This document shows positions 28,684 through 36,552 of a stretch of 64,000 nt of DNA, in pieces. The stretch covers positions 27,501 to 91,500 of the forward strand of contig NZ_JRKO01000001.1 of the NCBI RefSeq assembly GCF_000763885.1. Direction: 5' to 3'. The position numbers and the translations under genes are program-made. This DNA comes from Paracoccus versutus. Lineage in GTDB: Bacteria; Pseudomonadota; Alphaproteobacteria; Rhodobacterales; Rhodobacteraceae. The notes beneath the pieces are model-generated. The model made no database searches, was not told the origin of the DNA, and was given only the letters and a program-made list of their open reading frames with translations. Position 1 is the first letter of the stretch; every line of letters begins with the position of its first letter.

Positions 28684-30824
28684 GATGTGCGTTCCTTCAA
28701 CGGCGCGATGAGCCTGCGTTTTCTGTCGTTGTCCAGGCGCAGCGCTTCGCGTTGCAGCGGGGAGAGACGCTTGTCGGCGAGAAGATCCTCCGCCTGTGCA
28801 ATGGAGGCTTCCCATGGCGGGAGATGTCGCTCGACGAGGCAGGCGTTGGGACATCGGTCGGGCGCGCATCGCGACAGGACCGGCACCGAGGCTGAAGGTT
28901 TCTCAGACTCCCGCAGGCAGAGCGCCGTCAATGGGTCGAAGAAGCAGTCGTTCAGATATCCGACATGCAGCGTGCGCGCCAGATGCGCCAGCATCGCCTT
29001 CAGGCGCTTGCGATCGGCCAGTTGCCCCGGAAGCGGGCCGAGTTCGCGGCCGACCCGCTCCAGTTCCACGCCGACGCGCTTACCGGCGGGTCCGCCTGGA
29101 CCGTGACCGCGTCGATGGTTTTCGAAGTAGTCGATGATGTCGTCGAGTTGTCCGAGCGCCAGTTCCTGTTCGACCTCCTGCCTGAAGCCGGATGCGGACG
29201 AGCCGGCATAGCCGTTGAACATGGCCACGGAGGCGTGCTTGTACTGGATTTTGCCGGCGACAACCCCGAAGGGCCGGTTCGCGATGTACCAGGCCAGCGT
29301 TCGCCTGAACTGACGGGTGTTGAAGCGCCAGACGTCTTCTCCCACTCGGGGGATCACAGGACTATCGTCCGCGCCATATCGCTCATCGAGATGTTCTCGG
29401 AATTGGTTGATCTTCTTGGCGATGAGTATCGGCGTCTCGGCATTGTTCGTCTCGCGGTCGTCAAGGGCAAGCCATAGCCGCTCTGTCCCCGCATTCCGGC
29501 GGAATCGTTCCGAAAGACGCTCGGCAACCCGGATCGCCTGGACGGCGGCCTCGATGGTGATCCATTCGACCTGTTCGCCGCGAGCGCCGCGATCCTTCCA
29601 GGTCACGCCCTCGATCGCCAGCCTTTCTGTTCGCCCGTCCCGGTCGAGATTCCGTTTCAGGCAGCCGGATCGCAGCGACTGCACCTCACCGTCGCGCATG
29701 CCCGTCAGATAGCAACACACGATATAGGCGGCCGTCTGCAGGTGCCGTTCTTCCCGCGCCAGGCTGATGGCATCGAAGCGCTCCCGCCACGGTCGCCCCG
29801 TGTCGGGATCCGGGGAGATCGGCGTGTCCATCCCGCCCACCTCGAACCCAAGCTCGTCGACAGCATCATGAACCATCGACAACAGGGCCGGATCTTTGTG
29901 GACGGTGGTGAGATGCAGCCCGCATTGCATCGTCAGGAGCTTCAGATTGATGACCTCGCCATCAAACCTGCCGCCCCGCGACAATCTGCCGGTCAGCCCC
30001 CCGATCGAAAGAGGTCTTTCCCAGACAGGAATGCCTCTTCCTTCCTCGCGACGCTTGTCGATCCAGGAGGCCAGCATTACCGCGGGCCGCGTGTGGCGGG
30101 CGCGCGAGCGTGCTGCGAACCGGCTGTTCAGTGCATCGGCTTCAGCCCGGGCAGTGAAGATGTCGTCGCAGAGGTGCTCGACATATTTCAAGGCCCATCG
30201 CAGCATTGCGCCGATGACCGGCTCCGGGATGCGCGCGGTCCGGTTTTCCGAACAGCGCGTTCCCTGGCCGGTTGCCCGATAGACCGGTCGGCCGCGCCAC
30301 GGGGTGAAGGTGATGCCACCGCACGTCAGATAGGGCGCCAGGCGATGAAGCTGGACGATGGGCCTGAGGCACACACCCACGCGCCCCGGCGTGATCGGCC
30401 GCGCCCGGTGATGGGTCGCGTATGCATCGATCAAATCCTGATCGACGTTTGCCAGATCGAGCTTGCCGATCCGCGAGCGCACGAAGTCCAGGAACCGGCG
30501 CAGCGTCGCAAGCGCAGTATGGCCGGAGACTGGCCGCAACCGCGGCTCACCGTCGGCGCGCCGTTCATTCATCCAGGCATAGATGTATTCCTTCGCAAGC
30601 AACCGCTCTGCCGCGCAGGGGATCACGCCGAAGTCGACCGTTCGAAAGGCCTTTCTGGCCATGTTGAACATCGCCGGCGCCATATCCCAGACATCATCGC
30701 CGAACCGCGAGAGCGCCGCTCGGTCGGTACCATCCCTGAGAGGCATCGAAGCCAAAACGATGTCGTCATCGACCCTGAGGCGTGAGACGGCACGCTCATC
30801 GTTCAAAGGAGAGGTAGTGGTCAT
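28680..30824 (-). CDS. tyrosine recombinase, third of the trio
   Basis: A 714-aa phage-integrase-family recombinase, long for the family. The catalytic core lies in the second half: YLTGMRDGEVQSLRSGCL (Arg I), a TRQFRRTLAWY stretch in place of the usual HxxR box, and HASVAMFNGYAG, likely with the nucleophile tyrosine. A long C-terminal extension contains Cys/His clusters (CAPDRCPNACLVERH), perhaps a zinc-binding tail. It is coupled by ATGA overlaps on both sides. It acts with the other two on the element ends. Confidence 0.78.
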   Translation of the reverse strand: MTTTSPLNDERAVSRLRVDDDIVLASMPLRDGTDRAALSRFGDDVWDMAPAMFNMARKAFRTVDFGVIPCAAERLLAKEYIYAWMNERRADGEPRLRPVSGHTALATLRRFLDFVRSRIGKLDLANVDQDLIDAYATHHRARPITPGRVGVCLRPIVQLHRLAPYLTCGGITFTPWRGRPVYRATGQGTRCSENRTARIPEPVIGAMLRWALKYVEHLCDDIFTARAEADALNSRFAARSRARHTRPAVMLASWIDKRREEGRGIPVWERPLSIGGLTGRLSRGGRFDGEVINLKLLTMQCGLHLTTVHKDPALLSMVHDAVDELGFEVGGMDTPISPDPDTGRPWRERFDAISLAREERHLQTAAYIVCCYLTGMRDGEVQSLRSGCLKRNLDRDGRTERLAIEGVTWKDRGARGEQVEWITIEAAVQAIRVAERLSERFRRNAGTERLWLALDDRETNNAETPILIAKKINQFREHLDERYGADDSPVIPRVGEDVWRFNTRQFRRTLAWYIANRPFGVVAGKIQYKHASVAMFNGYAGSSASGFRQEVEQELALGQLDDIIDYFENHRRGHGPGGPAGKRVGVELERVGRELGPLPGQLADRKRLKAMLAHLARTLHVGYLNDCFFDPLTALCLRESEKPSASVPVLSRCAPDRCPNACLVERHLPPWEASIAQAEDLLADKRLSPLQREALRLDNDRKRRLIAPLKERTS

Positions 30825-32632
30825 GAGCCGTAAGCCTCCGGCGGAAGATAGAGCAACCGCGCCGAGGATTCTGCCGCCTCAACCCGTGCGCCTCCGACGA
30901 CGGAGGACGGGAACATCGGCAGAATTTGCTCCGTGATCCTGCGGTATGGCCGATCGAATTTCTCGTTCCAGTCGCCAGAAGGCAACGCCTCCCGCAACTC
31001 GTCCATGAACGCCTGGAACGCGATCAGCGCCGGTAGTTTCCGTGCGGTAATGACCGCGTTGGAGCATTCCAGGCACCCCCAGAACTGCGTCGGACAGGCT
31101 TCGCCTTCCCGACCGAAAGGGCTGACGCGGAAGTTGCTGCACGCCGCCAGCCAAAGATCCTGCTCTCCGTCCAGGAGCGGGCCGATCTTTTCCGACGGCA
31201 CCGGCAGCCCGGTCGCGTCGGCTGAGGTTCGCAGCCGGGCTTCATCCGCGGGCACAACGATCCAAGGTCGCAGAGCCGGCGCCATCGCGTCGGTCAGTGC
31301 CTCGACTATCGTCTGCTCATGCAGATGCCGAAGGGCGGGGATGTCGGCATAATGGTTGGCCGCCACCGCTACCGTGTGGCCGACGGCAAAGTTCTCCAAC
31401 TGCCCTCCGGTCCGCTTATACCAGTCAGCCTTCTGGGTCTTGCGCAGCCTGGAGAGATTGAGCGCCAGCGATTTTCCGGCGTCATCGACGATTCCGTACT
31501 TCTCGACAAACGCGGCCACGCAGGTCCCCAGCTTTTTCGGCGACGACAGGCGCCCCGGCTTCCAGGTGATCCAGAGCTTGCTCGATCCAGTGTGCTGCCG
31601 AGCCTTTTCCGTCAGCTTGATCGCCAGCCGCAGGACGGCTCCGGGCGTCTCCCGTCCGCCATCGCGGACACGCAAGCGCTTCCACTGGGCATGATGCGCG
31701 CGCCGCTTTCGATACTCGATCTCGACATAACCCCGGTTGGGATTGCGCAAGCAGTCAGCCTCAAGCCCACGCAGCGCTTCGATCTCCATGCCGGTCGTCA
31801 AGGACAGCCAGACGAGGAAGCCGACGACATCGTACCGGGTCAGATGGAAGCCGGCATGCAGTTCCTCGACCGGAGGCGGCTCGAGCCCGCATCTATGAGC
31901 GTGGTAGCGCAGATTGTCGAACAGCGCGCCTTCCCCGGCGACTACTCCCGCCGTCACAATCTGTTCGACCACTAGGTCATAGCGACGGCGCAATTCTGGA
32001 TCACGGCCTACATCCAGAAGTGGGGGAGGCAGAGCCTCGCCCGTCGCTATCCGGTCGCGAGCCTCGATGATCTGGCGCATCGCTGCCTGCAGCAACGTCG
32101 AGGCAATCCTCCCACTGTAGGCATCGCGCGGCTTTGAGACGCCGTGCTCGCCGTGACCGATGTATTTCAGGCGCAACAGTGTTTCGGGCGGAAGCCTTTC
32201 AGGATTGAGCTCGGCGGCGACGCGCAGCACCCCGATCAGAGCACCGAGCACATTGCGCTGATTGGGTCGCTCGCCGCCGTTCTGCTCCAGCCAGTCCTCA
32301 TAGGCATTGATTACCGCCGGAGTTAAGTCGTCGAGACGACGAGGTTTTACCGACGCCCCTTCCAGGAACAGCCAGAACCGCCGCAGACGGCGGATAAAGG
32401 TGCCTGCGGTTTTCCAGAGTGGTGCCGGCCCCATCCGGTGGAGATACTCCTGCAGGAATGGCGCAACCTCATGGGTCAGCGCCGTCAGCGGCCAGGAAGA
32501 CAGATTGACGTCGATCCTCCTGGCATCTTCCGTCCGAAGGACGAAGACGAGCGGATTTTGCGGATTTTCCTCTTGAGTGTCGAACAATTCGATTCCAACT
32601 GGGAAGGTGGCACGACGACCGCGTTTCATCAC
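30821..32632 (-). CDS. tyrosine recombinase, second of the trio, with altered active site
   Basis: A 603-aa member of the tyrosine recombinase superfamily, close in length to Tn554 TnpB (630 aa). The motif that normally carries the first catalytic arginine reads LTTGMEIEALRGLEADCL, with Glu283 in place of Arg. The HxxR box reads SRLR (394-397). GHT (418-420) and Tyr428 (ANHYAD) remain. It may be structural or regulatory, with chemistry from its neighbours. A Cys-rich C-terminal part (CSNFRVSPFGREGEACPTQFWGC, read in pieces) may bind zinc. ATGA overlaps join it to both neighbours. Confidence 0.72.
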   Translation of the reverse strand: MMKRGRRATFPVGIELFDTQEENPQNPLVFVLRTEDARRIDVNLSSWPLTALTHEVAPFLQEYLHRMGPAPLWKTAGTFIRRLRRFWLFLEGASVKPRRLDDLTPAVINAYEDWLEQNGGERPNQRNVLGALIGVLRVAAELNPERLPPETLLRLKYIGHGEHGVSKPRDAYSGRIASTLLQAAMRQIIEARDRIATGEALPPPLLDVGRDPELRRRYDLVVEQIVTAGVVAGEGALFDNLRYHAHRCGLEPPPVEELHAGFHLTRYDVVGFLVWLSLTTGMEIEALRGLEADCLRNPNRGYVEIEYRKRRAHHAQWKRLRVRDGGRETPGAVLRLAIKLTEKARQHTGSSKLWITWKPGRLSSPKKLGTCVAAFVEKYGIVDDAGKSLALNLSRLRKTQKADWYKRTGGQLENFAVGHTVAVAANHYADIPALRHLHEQTIVEALTDAMAPALRPWIVVPADEARLRTSADATGLPVPSEKIGPLLDGEQDLWLAACSNFRVSPFGREGEACPTQFWGCLECSNAVITARKLPALIAFQAFMDELREALPSGDWNEKFDRPYRRITEQILPMFPSSVVGGARVEAAESSARLLYLPPEAYGS

Positions 32633-34068
32633 AGGGGTCCACCAGCATTAACGCGCAGTTCCCAGGCCTCGACCGCAGCGTCGATCATTTCCTGGCTTTC
32701 TTCCATGCAATCCAGGTAGATGTGAGTGCTTTCGATGCGGCTATGGCCCAGCAAACGCTGCAACTTCAGAAGAGGATCGCCAATCAAGCGGCGGTACGCC
32801 GCGCCGATATGGGATCGGCGTTCGTCGAGTACCCATCCGATCTGTTCACGCACGAGCAGCGACAGCATATGAACCGCAAAGGTGTGGCGCATCATGTGCG
32901 GAGTGACGTCGAGGTCGATCCCGAACCGCCTGCACCGTACGCTTGCCCTCCGGAAGACCACCTCCCAAGCGGCCGGGGGCATGGGCCGCGCCCCTTCCGC
33001 CAGCCAAAGACACAATGGTTCGGATGTTTCCGCCCATACCAAGCGGCTGCGTTCGCGCGGCGCCAGCACGTCGACACTGGCTCGAACTGTGTCCTTTTCC
33101 AGAAGGAGCCTTCCCCGATCGTGGCTGACGACACGGATCGGATGTTCGATTGACCTATTGCGCGGTTGCGAAAGGCGCATGAGGACATTGGTCCGTTCCA
33201 ACGCCGCGTATTCATGCAGACGCTTCAGCACGCGCTCGGGCAAGCGGATCTCGCGCCCCTTGCTACCCTTGGCAATGGCCGGCGCCAGTCGGAAAGATCG
33301 GCTCCTCAATGCACCGACCGGCTCCGTCCTCGGGAACTCGATCCAGAGCAGACTTGCCGCTTCCTGGAGCCGCAGGCCCGTCGTGACGAGCAATTCGGCG
33401 AACAACGCATTGCGCTCGCTGTTGCGGCCCTGCCAGGTGGGATCCTCGCTCCCGTCTGGAAGACGACCACGCAAGCCGATCTCGCGAAACAGGAGATACC
33501 GATCCAGGGAAAGGAACCGGATATCGCGTGTCCGTGCGCCGCGCTCGGTGGCAACATTGGCAGCGACCGCTATGGCCCCGCCGCCGTTCGTCCGTCGCCA
33601 TGATTGCCGATAGGTGAAAGGCGATTTGGCGATCATTCCCTCTTCAAGAGCCCATCGGTAAAGCTTGTCGAGCGCTGCTACCGACCGGTTCCAGCTCGCG
33701 GCCGAGATGCGCGCCGGAGGAAGCGCCAGACGTCGCGCCGCATGGAAGGCTGCGACATCGTGCCGATCAGCCGCCCAGAGGGCTCTGTTGTCTCGGCGCT
33801 CGGCAAGAAAGCGCATCCAGATCAGGATATCCCAACCATAGGCGCGCAAGCTGTTGGGCGAACGAACCCCCAACGTGGGGCAAGCTCGAAAGAACCGGTT
33901 CAGGTCGTGATCGTAGCTGTCGTCATCGCCAAGAATGAACGGCATGCCGTCCACGAGGTTCAGCTTCTCGGCGGCTGCGACTTCATCCACCGACAGCCTG
34001 TGGACGACGCCATCAACCGTAACAGACTGCCGCAGCGTCGAAAGATCCGTGAAGAAGAGCTGGGGCAT
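32629..34068 (-). CDS. tyrosine recombinase, first of the trio
   Basis: A 479-aa integrase with a complete active site: Arg233 (TTGLRLQEAASL), HMMRHTF with His391 and Arg394, His442 (LLGHSRIESTH) and nucleophile Tyr451. The N-terminal half has the SAM-like core-binding domain (SLRAYGWDILIWMRFLAERR). It is the first cistron of the recombinase operon, with GAGGAG before the ATG. It is the most likely strand-exchange enzyme of the nested mercury element. Confidence 0.85.
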   Translation of the reverse strand: MPQLFFTDLSTLRQSVTVDGVVHRLSVDEVAAAEKLNLVDGMPFILGDDDSYDHDLNRFFRACPTLGVRSPNSLRAYGWDILIWMRFLAERRDNRALWAADRHDVAAFHAARRLALPPARISAASWNRSVAALDKLYRWALEEGMIAKSPFTYRQSWRRTNGGGAIAVAANVATERGARTRDIRFLSLDRYLLFREIGLRGRLPDGSEDPTWQGRNSERNALFAELLVTTGLRLQEAASLLWIEFPRTEPVGALRSRSFRLAPAIAKGSKGREIRLPERVLKRLHEYAALERTNVLMRLSQPRNRSIEHPIRVVSHDRGRLLLEKDTVRASVDVLAPRERSRLVWAETSEPLCLWLAEGARPMPPAAWEVVFRRASVRCRRFGIDLDVTPHMMRHTFAVHMLSLLVREQIGWVLDERRSHIGAAYRRLIGDPLLKLQRLLGHSRIESTHIYLDCMEESQEMIDAAVEAWELRVNAGGPL

Positions 34069-34084
34069 CCTGTTCTCCTCGGCC

Positions 34085-34134
34085 GCGATTTTCCCGCCGG
34101 GACGGGCTCGAGCCCGTCCCGGCGGGAAAATCGC
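34085..34134. repeat. perfect 50-bp palindrome near the right end of the mer element
   Basis: Two 25-base arms with no spacer, centred between 34109 and 34110 on CTCGAG. Arms run GCGATTTTCCCGCC... inward and match at every position. It lies 16 bases upstream of the first recombinase ATG on that gene's strand and 92 bases inside the element end. The A/T tracts are at the base of the stem and part of it, so it is not a normal terminator. It may be a recombinase-binding or cruciform site. Confidence 0.85.
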
Positions 34135-34225
34135 ATCGCCTCACCTCAAGCGAAGGGGAATGTCGTCAACGTTGATCGTGTGCTGCGAACGTCACAGCGG
34201 TAAGACAGAACACAGAGTCAGGATA

Positions 34226-34231
34226 ACGGCG
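34226..34231 (+). repeat. right flanking direct repeat of the mer element
   Basis: ACGGCG, the partner of 24519-24524. It is followed at once by the remaining 3' part of the split host gene. Confidence 0.6.
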
Positions 34232-34299
34232 CCATGCCCGCCGACGAGTTCGACGGCGACGAAGAGATGGTGAAGCTCGAACTCGATCCCTTCGGCTGA
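34232..34299 (+). pseudogene. 3' half of the split ICE gene
   Basis: The frame reads ATG-Pro-Ala-Asp-Glu-Phe and ends DEEMVKLELDPFG then TGA. It has no start signal of its own, and it completes the frame interrupted at 24524. Residual translation from the internal ATG at 34234 is possible but lacks a ribosome site. Confidence 0.7.
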
Positions 34300-34323
34300 G
34301 GCGCGAAAGCGCCTCCGCCCGAC

Positions 34324-34353
34324 GGCCCGGCCCGCGTCAGGCGCAGCCGGGCC
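34324..34353 (+). terminator. hairpin after the split gene
   Basis: GGCCCGGC (34324-34331) pairs with GCCGGGCC (34346-34353), the same stem as the type B leaders, followed by TTGTG. A second perfect hairpin GCCGAGGC/GCCTCGGC lies at 34391-34409. The U-run is short, so termination strength is uncertain. Confidence 0.4.
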
Positions 34354-34460
34354 TTGTGCCATGCGCAGGCTGCGCATCGCCAGCGGCGGTGCCGAGGCCT
34401 CGCCTCGGCTCTGGAAAGGGAGAGTTGGGCCGGGATCGGGGCGAGCCTGGCGGAAGGAGA

Positions 34461-34509
34461 GGAGAGCGCCGCCGGGCCATATCATCCCGCTCTCCTGGAG
34501 GATCATCCA
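34461..34509 (+). ncRNA. structured leader type C1
   Basis: GGAGAGC (34461-34467) pairs with GCTCTCC (34489-34495). The loop holds a GCCGCCGGGC segment, then CTGGAGGATC leads to the ATG at 34510. The same layout (AGAG stem, G-C-C-G-G-C segment, CTCT arm, GGAG) precedes klcA and the strawberry-notch gene, with compensatory changes. Confidence 0.5.
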
Positions 34510-34998
34510 ATGACCGATACCGACAAACCAGCCACGCCGGAATTCGACATGGCCGCCAGCGTCGCGCGCTTCTTCGCCGAGCGCGATGAGCGCAACCGTC
34601 GCGCTGAAGCGGTCCGTCCCGACAACAAGACGGCGCTGTTCGATGCGCTGGCCGCCGCAGGCATCACTCTCGTGACCGTCACCTTCGACGGTTCTGGCGA
34701 CAGCGGCCAGATCGAGGACATCACCGCGCAATCGGACGACCGGACCGTGGACCTGCCGCAGGGCGAGATCACCATTGCCACGGTGGCATGGGGAACCGAC
34801 AAGGTGACCGCAATCTCAATGGGCGTTGAGGCGGCCATCGAACAGCTCGCCTATGACTTCCTCTCGGAAACCCATGGCGGCTGGGAGAACAATGATGGCG
34901 CCTATGGCGAGTTCAGCTTCGATGTGGCGGCGCGCACCATCACGCTCGACTACAACGAGCGCTACACCGCCACCGAATTCTACAGTCACGAGTTCTGA
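34510..34998 (+). CDS. DUF6878-like conserved ICE protein
   Basis: A 162-aa acidic protein. Segments ALFDALAAAGITLVTVTFDGSGDSGQIEDI and AIEQLAYDFLSETHGGWENNDGAYGEFSFDVAARTITLDYNERY (in pieces) recur in ICE and plasmid proteins that I recall as DUF6878. Function is unknown. I set the start at ATG 34510 after TGGAGGATCATCCA. The longer frame from 34354 would run through hairpins and lacks a ribosome site. The next gene follows 10 bases on. Confidence 0.7.
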   Translation: MTDTDKPATPEFDMAASVARFFAERDERNRRAEAVRPDNKTALFDALAAAGITLVTVTFDGSGDSGQIEDITAQSDDRTVDLPQGEITIATVAWGTDKVTAISMGVEAAIEQLAYDFLSETHGGWENNDGAYGEFSFDVAARTITLDYNERYTATEFYSHEF

Positions 34999-35008
34999 GG
35001 GGGTGGAA

Positions 35009-35389
35009 ATGGCACATCCCTATCATCATGCGCTCTCGTCGGTGAAGAAATGGGGCGGCACGGTCGAGGATTACTTGCCCATCCATAGCTGGTTCGATGC
35101 CAGCAAGGAGATCCTGGCCGATTTTCGTCATCGCGCGCTTCGCCACCATGCCGAGGGCATCTTCATGGCCGAGACCATTTTCGGGGCGACGATCACCCTG
35201 TCCACCGGCAGGGTGATCCCGGCCCGATGGGTCGGGGAGCAGCATGTCCGCGAGGATCTGGGCCGTATCCCGTCCTTCGCCGATTGGGCGCGGGCAATCC
35301 ACCCGGCGCCTTGGATGGGGCGGACGCAGCGGATCGAGGCGGAGGTCGATCCGCATTGCGTCAATGGCCGACTTCAGGAAGAAGTCTGA
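35009..35389 (+). CDS. DUF6915-like conserved ICE protein
   Basis: A 126-aa protein beginning AHPYHHALSSVKKWGG, with ADFRHRALRHHAEGIFMAETIFG and EQHVREDLGRIPSFADWARAI. The His-rich N-terminus and conserved HHAEG and H-V-x-E-D segments suggest metal binding, but no fold is assigned. GAGGGGGTGGAA before ATG 35009 supports the start. It is probably co-transcribed with the gene upstream. The family number is from memory. Confidence 0.65.
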   Translation: MAHPYHHALSSVKKWGGTVEDYLPIHSWFDASKEILADFRHRALRHHAEGIFMAETIFGATITLSTGRVIPARWVGEQHVREDLGRIPSFADWARAIHPAPWMGRTQRIEAEVDPHCVNGRLQEEV

Positions 35390-35428
35390 GCAGTCGCGTC
35401 AGCCTCCCCCTTATGAAAGCCTCTTGCC

Positions 35429-35797
35429 ATGCTCAGCCATATCGTCATCTCCGTCCTGCTCTGCACGGCTTCCTGCGAACCGGCGGAAATCCGCGTCTGG
35501 GACGGTGACTCGATCCGGCTGGGTATGGGACAGCAGTCCGAAGCTGTTCGGATATTCAACATCGACGCTCCCGAAATGGAGGGCCGCTGCATCCATGAAA
35601 CCGACCTTGCCCGGCAAGCGAAGATCAGGCTGGCGGAAATCCTGCAAGGTCGGCGGGTCGAAATCCTGCGTCAGGGGACCGACCGCTATGGCCGGACCCT
35701 GGCGGCGATACGCGTCGAAGGCCGCGATGTCGGCGATATTCTCGTCGATGAAGGGCTGGCGAGAACCTGGGCCGGGCGGCGTGAGCCCTGGTGCTGA
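35429..35797 (+). CDS. short thermonuclease-family protein
   Basis: A 122-aa SNase-like protein with a weak N-terminal hydrophobic segment (LSHIVISVLLCTASC, possibly a lipoprotein-type signal). The fold motifs are clear: VWDGDSIRLG, VRIFNIDAPEMEGRC, and TDRYGRTLAAIRVEGRDVGDILVDEGLARTW. Asp/Glu and two Arg residues fit the active site better than in the 4484 paralogue. Small SNases are common on alphaproteobacterial ICEs. It may trim DNA outside the cytoplasm. Confidence 0.78.
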   Translation: MLSHIVISVLLCTASCEPAEIRVWDGDSIRLGMGQQSEAVRIFNIDAPEMEGRCIHETDLARQAKIRLAEILQGRRVEILRQGTDRYGRTLAAIRVEGRDVGDILVDEGLARTWAGRREPWC

Positions 35798-35872
35798 TCG
35801 CCGGATCGTCCCGCCGAGGTGCGGGACGATCCACCGTCGGGACGGGAGAGTAAGAGTGCGGGCCGGTTGGCC

Positions 35873-35928
35873 GTGACGGATTGTGAGGCGGGAGAGGGGC
35901 TTCCGCCGTCCGTCGCGGAGCATTCCCC
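35873..35928 (+). ncRNA. structured leader type A3
   Basis: GTGACGGA (35873-35880) pairs with TCCGTCGC (35909-35916). The last pair is A-U where A1 and A2 have G-C, a compensatory change. The inner stem GGCGGGAG/CTTCCGCC (35887-35894 and 35900-35907) closes loop AGGGG. GCGGAG follows before ATG 35929. An upstream GGCC/GGCC mini-hairpin replaces the ACGG/CCGT one of A1. Confidence 0.65.
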
Positions 35929-36486
35929 ATGAGCCTTTCCCACCACACCACTTTCGCCTCGATCGGCGAAATTGTCGCGCGACAGATCCTGCCCCGGCTG
36001 CGTCATGCCCAGAAGCTGCCGCTGCGCATCTCCTGCATCGGTATCGCCAGCGATGACGAAAGCGATGACGTCGGCGGCTTCGAGCGCACGCTCGTCATCG
36101 GCCAGTGCCAATCCCCCGAAGAGGCGTTGATCATCGCCAGCCAGCGCGTTGCGCGCGGTGATTTCCGCGTTGGACAGGGCGATGCGCTGCGCTTTCGCCC
36201 CCGCGTCATGGTCATTCAGGACAACGAACTGGGCCTTGTCCTTGCCGGTGAGGTCCGGGCCGGGATCGTGCTCTGGCAGCATCCGGTCGCCTCCGACGCC
36301 GAGGCTCGCCGCACCGTCACGGAGGCCAGCCGTCTGCGGGGCATGGCCTTCACGGCATCCGGGCGCGGCGATGCGGTATCGGCTCGTGATCTCCGCCACC
36401 GCGCCAGCCTGCTCGAGGCGCGGCTGGTCGATCCCTTCTGGCGCGAGACGACTGCCGATCTGCTGCGGCTGCCACAAGCTGCCTGA
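35929..36486 (+). CDS. conserved ICE hypothetical protein
   Basis: A 185-aa protein that I do not recognise. It has an Asp/Glu-rich N-terminal third (IASDDESDDVGGFERTLVIG) and a beta-rich middle (FRPRVMVIQDNELGLVLAGEVRAGIVLW). The type A leader and GCGGAG support the start. Sharing this leader with ardC and the parB-like gene suggests common timing of expression. Confidence 0.6.
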   Translation: MSLSHHTTFASIGEIVARQILPRLRHAQKLPLRISCIGIASDDESDDVGGFERTLVIGQCQSPEEALIIASQRVARGDFRVGQGDALRFRPRVMVIQDNELGLVLAGEVRAGIVLWQHPVASDAEARRTVTEASRLRGMAFTASGRGDAVSARDLRHRASLLEARLVDPFWRETTADLLRLPQAA

Positions 36487-36510
36487 CCTGTCGCCCCTTT
36501 CCATCCACTA

Positions 36511-36552
36511 GGCCCGGCCCCGCGCCGGGCCTTCTCGTTTCAGGAGCCTGAC
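36511..36552 (+). ncRNA. structured leader type B3
   Basis: GGCCCGGC (36511-36518) pairs with GCCGGGCC (36524-36531) around CCCGC, then TTCTCGTTTCAGGAG and ATG 36553. It matches B1 and B2 in layout. It could also act as the terminator of the gene before it. Confidence 0.55.

Larger units (their letters stand above)
24525..34226. mobile_element. 9.7-kb mercury-resistance element with a tyrosine-recombinase trio
   Basis: This element is nested in the ICE and carries merR-T-P-F-BA on the left and three tandem tyrosine recombinases plus a TnpC-like protein on the right. The right-hand module recalls Tn554 (TnpA/B/C) and recombinase-in-trio elements. The ends are imperfect inverted repeats: left TTTATCTGA...CTGTCTCAC and, read inward, right TTATCCTGA...CTGTCTTAC. 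Both boundaries are fixed by the split host gene. A perfect 50-bp palindrome lies near the right end. Confidence 0.75.

Noticed and set aside
34085-34134. The 50-bp palindrome as a Rho-independent terminator
   Set aside because: On both strands the stem is followed by A-rich sequence that is part of the pairing, with no U-run after it.
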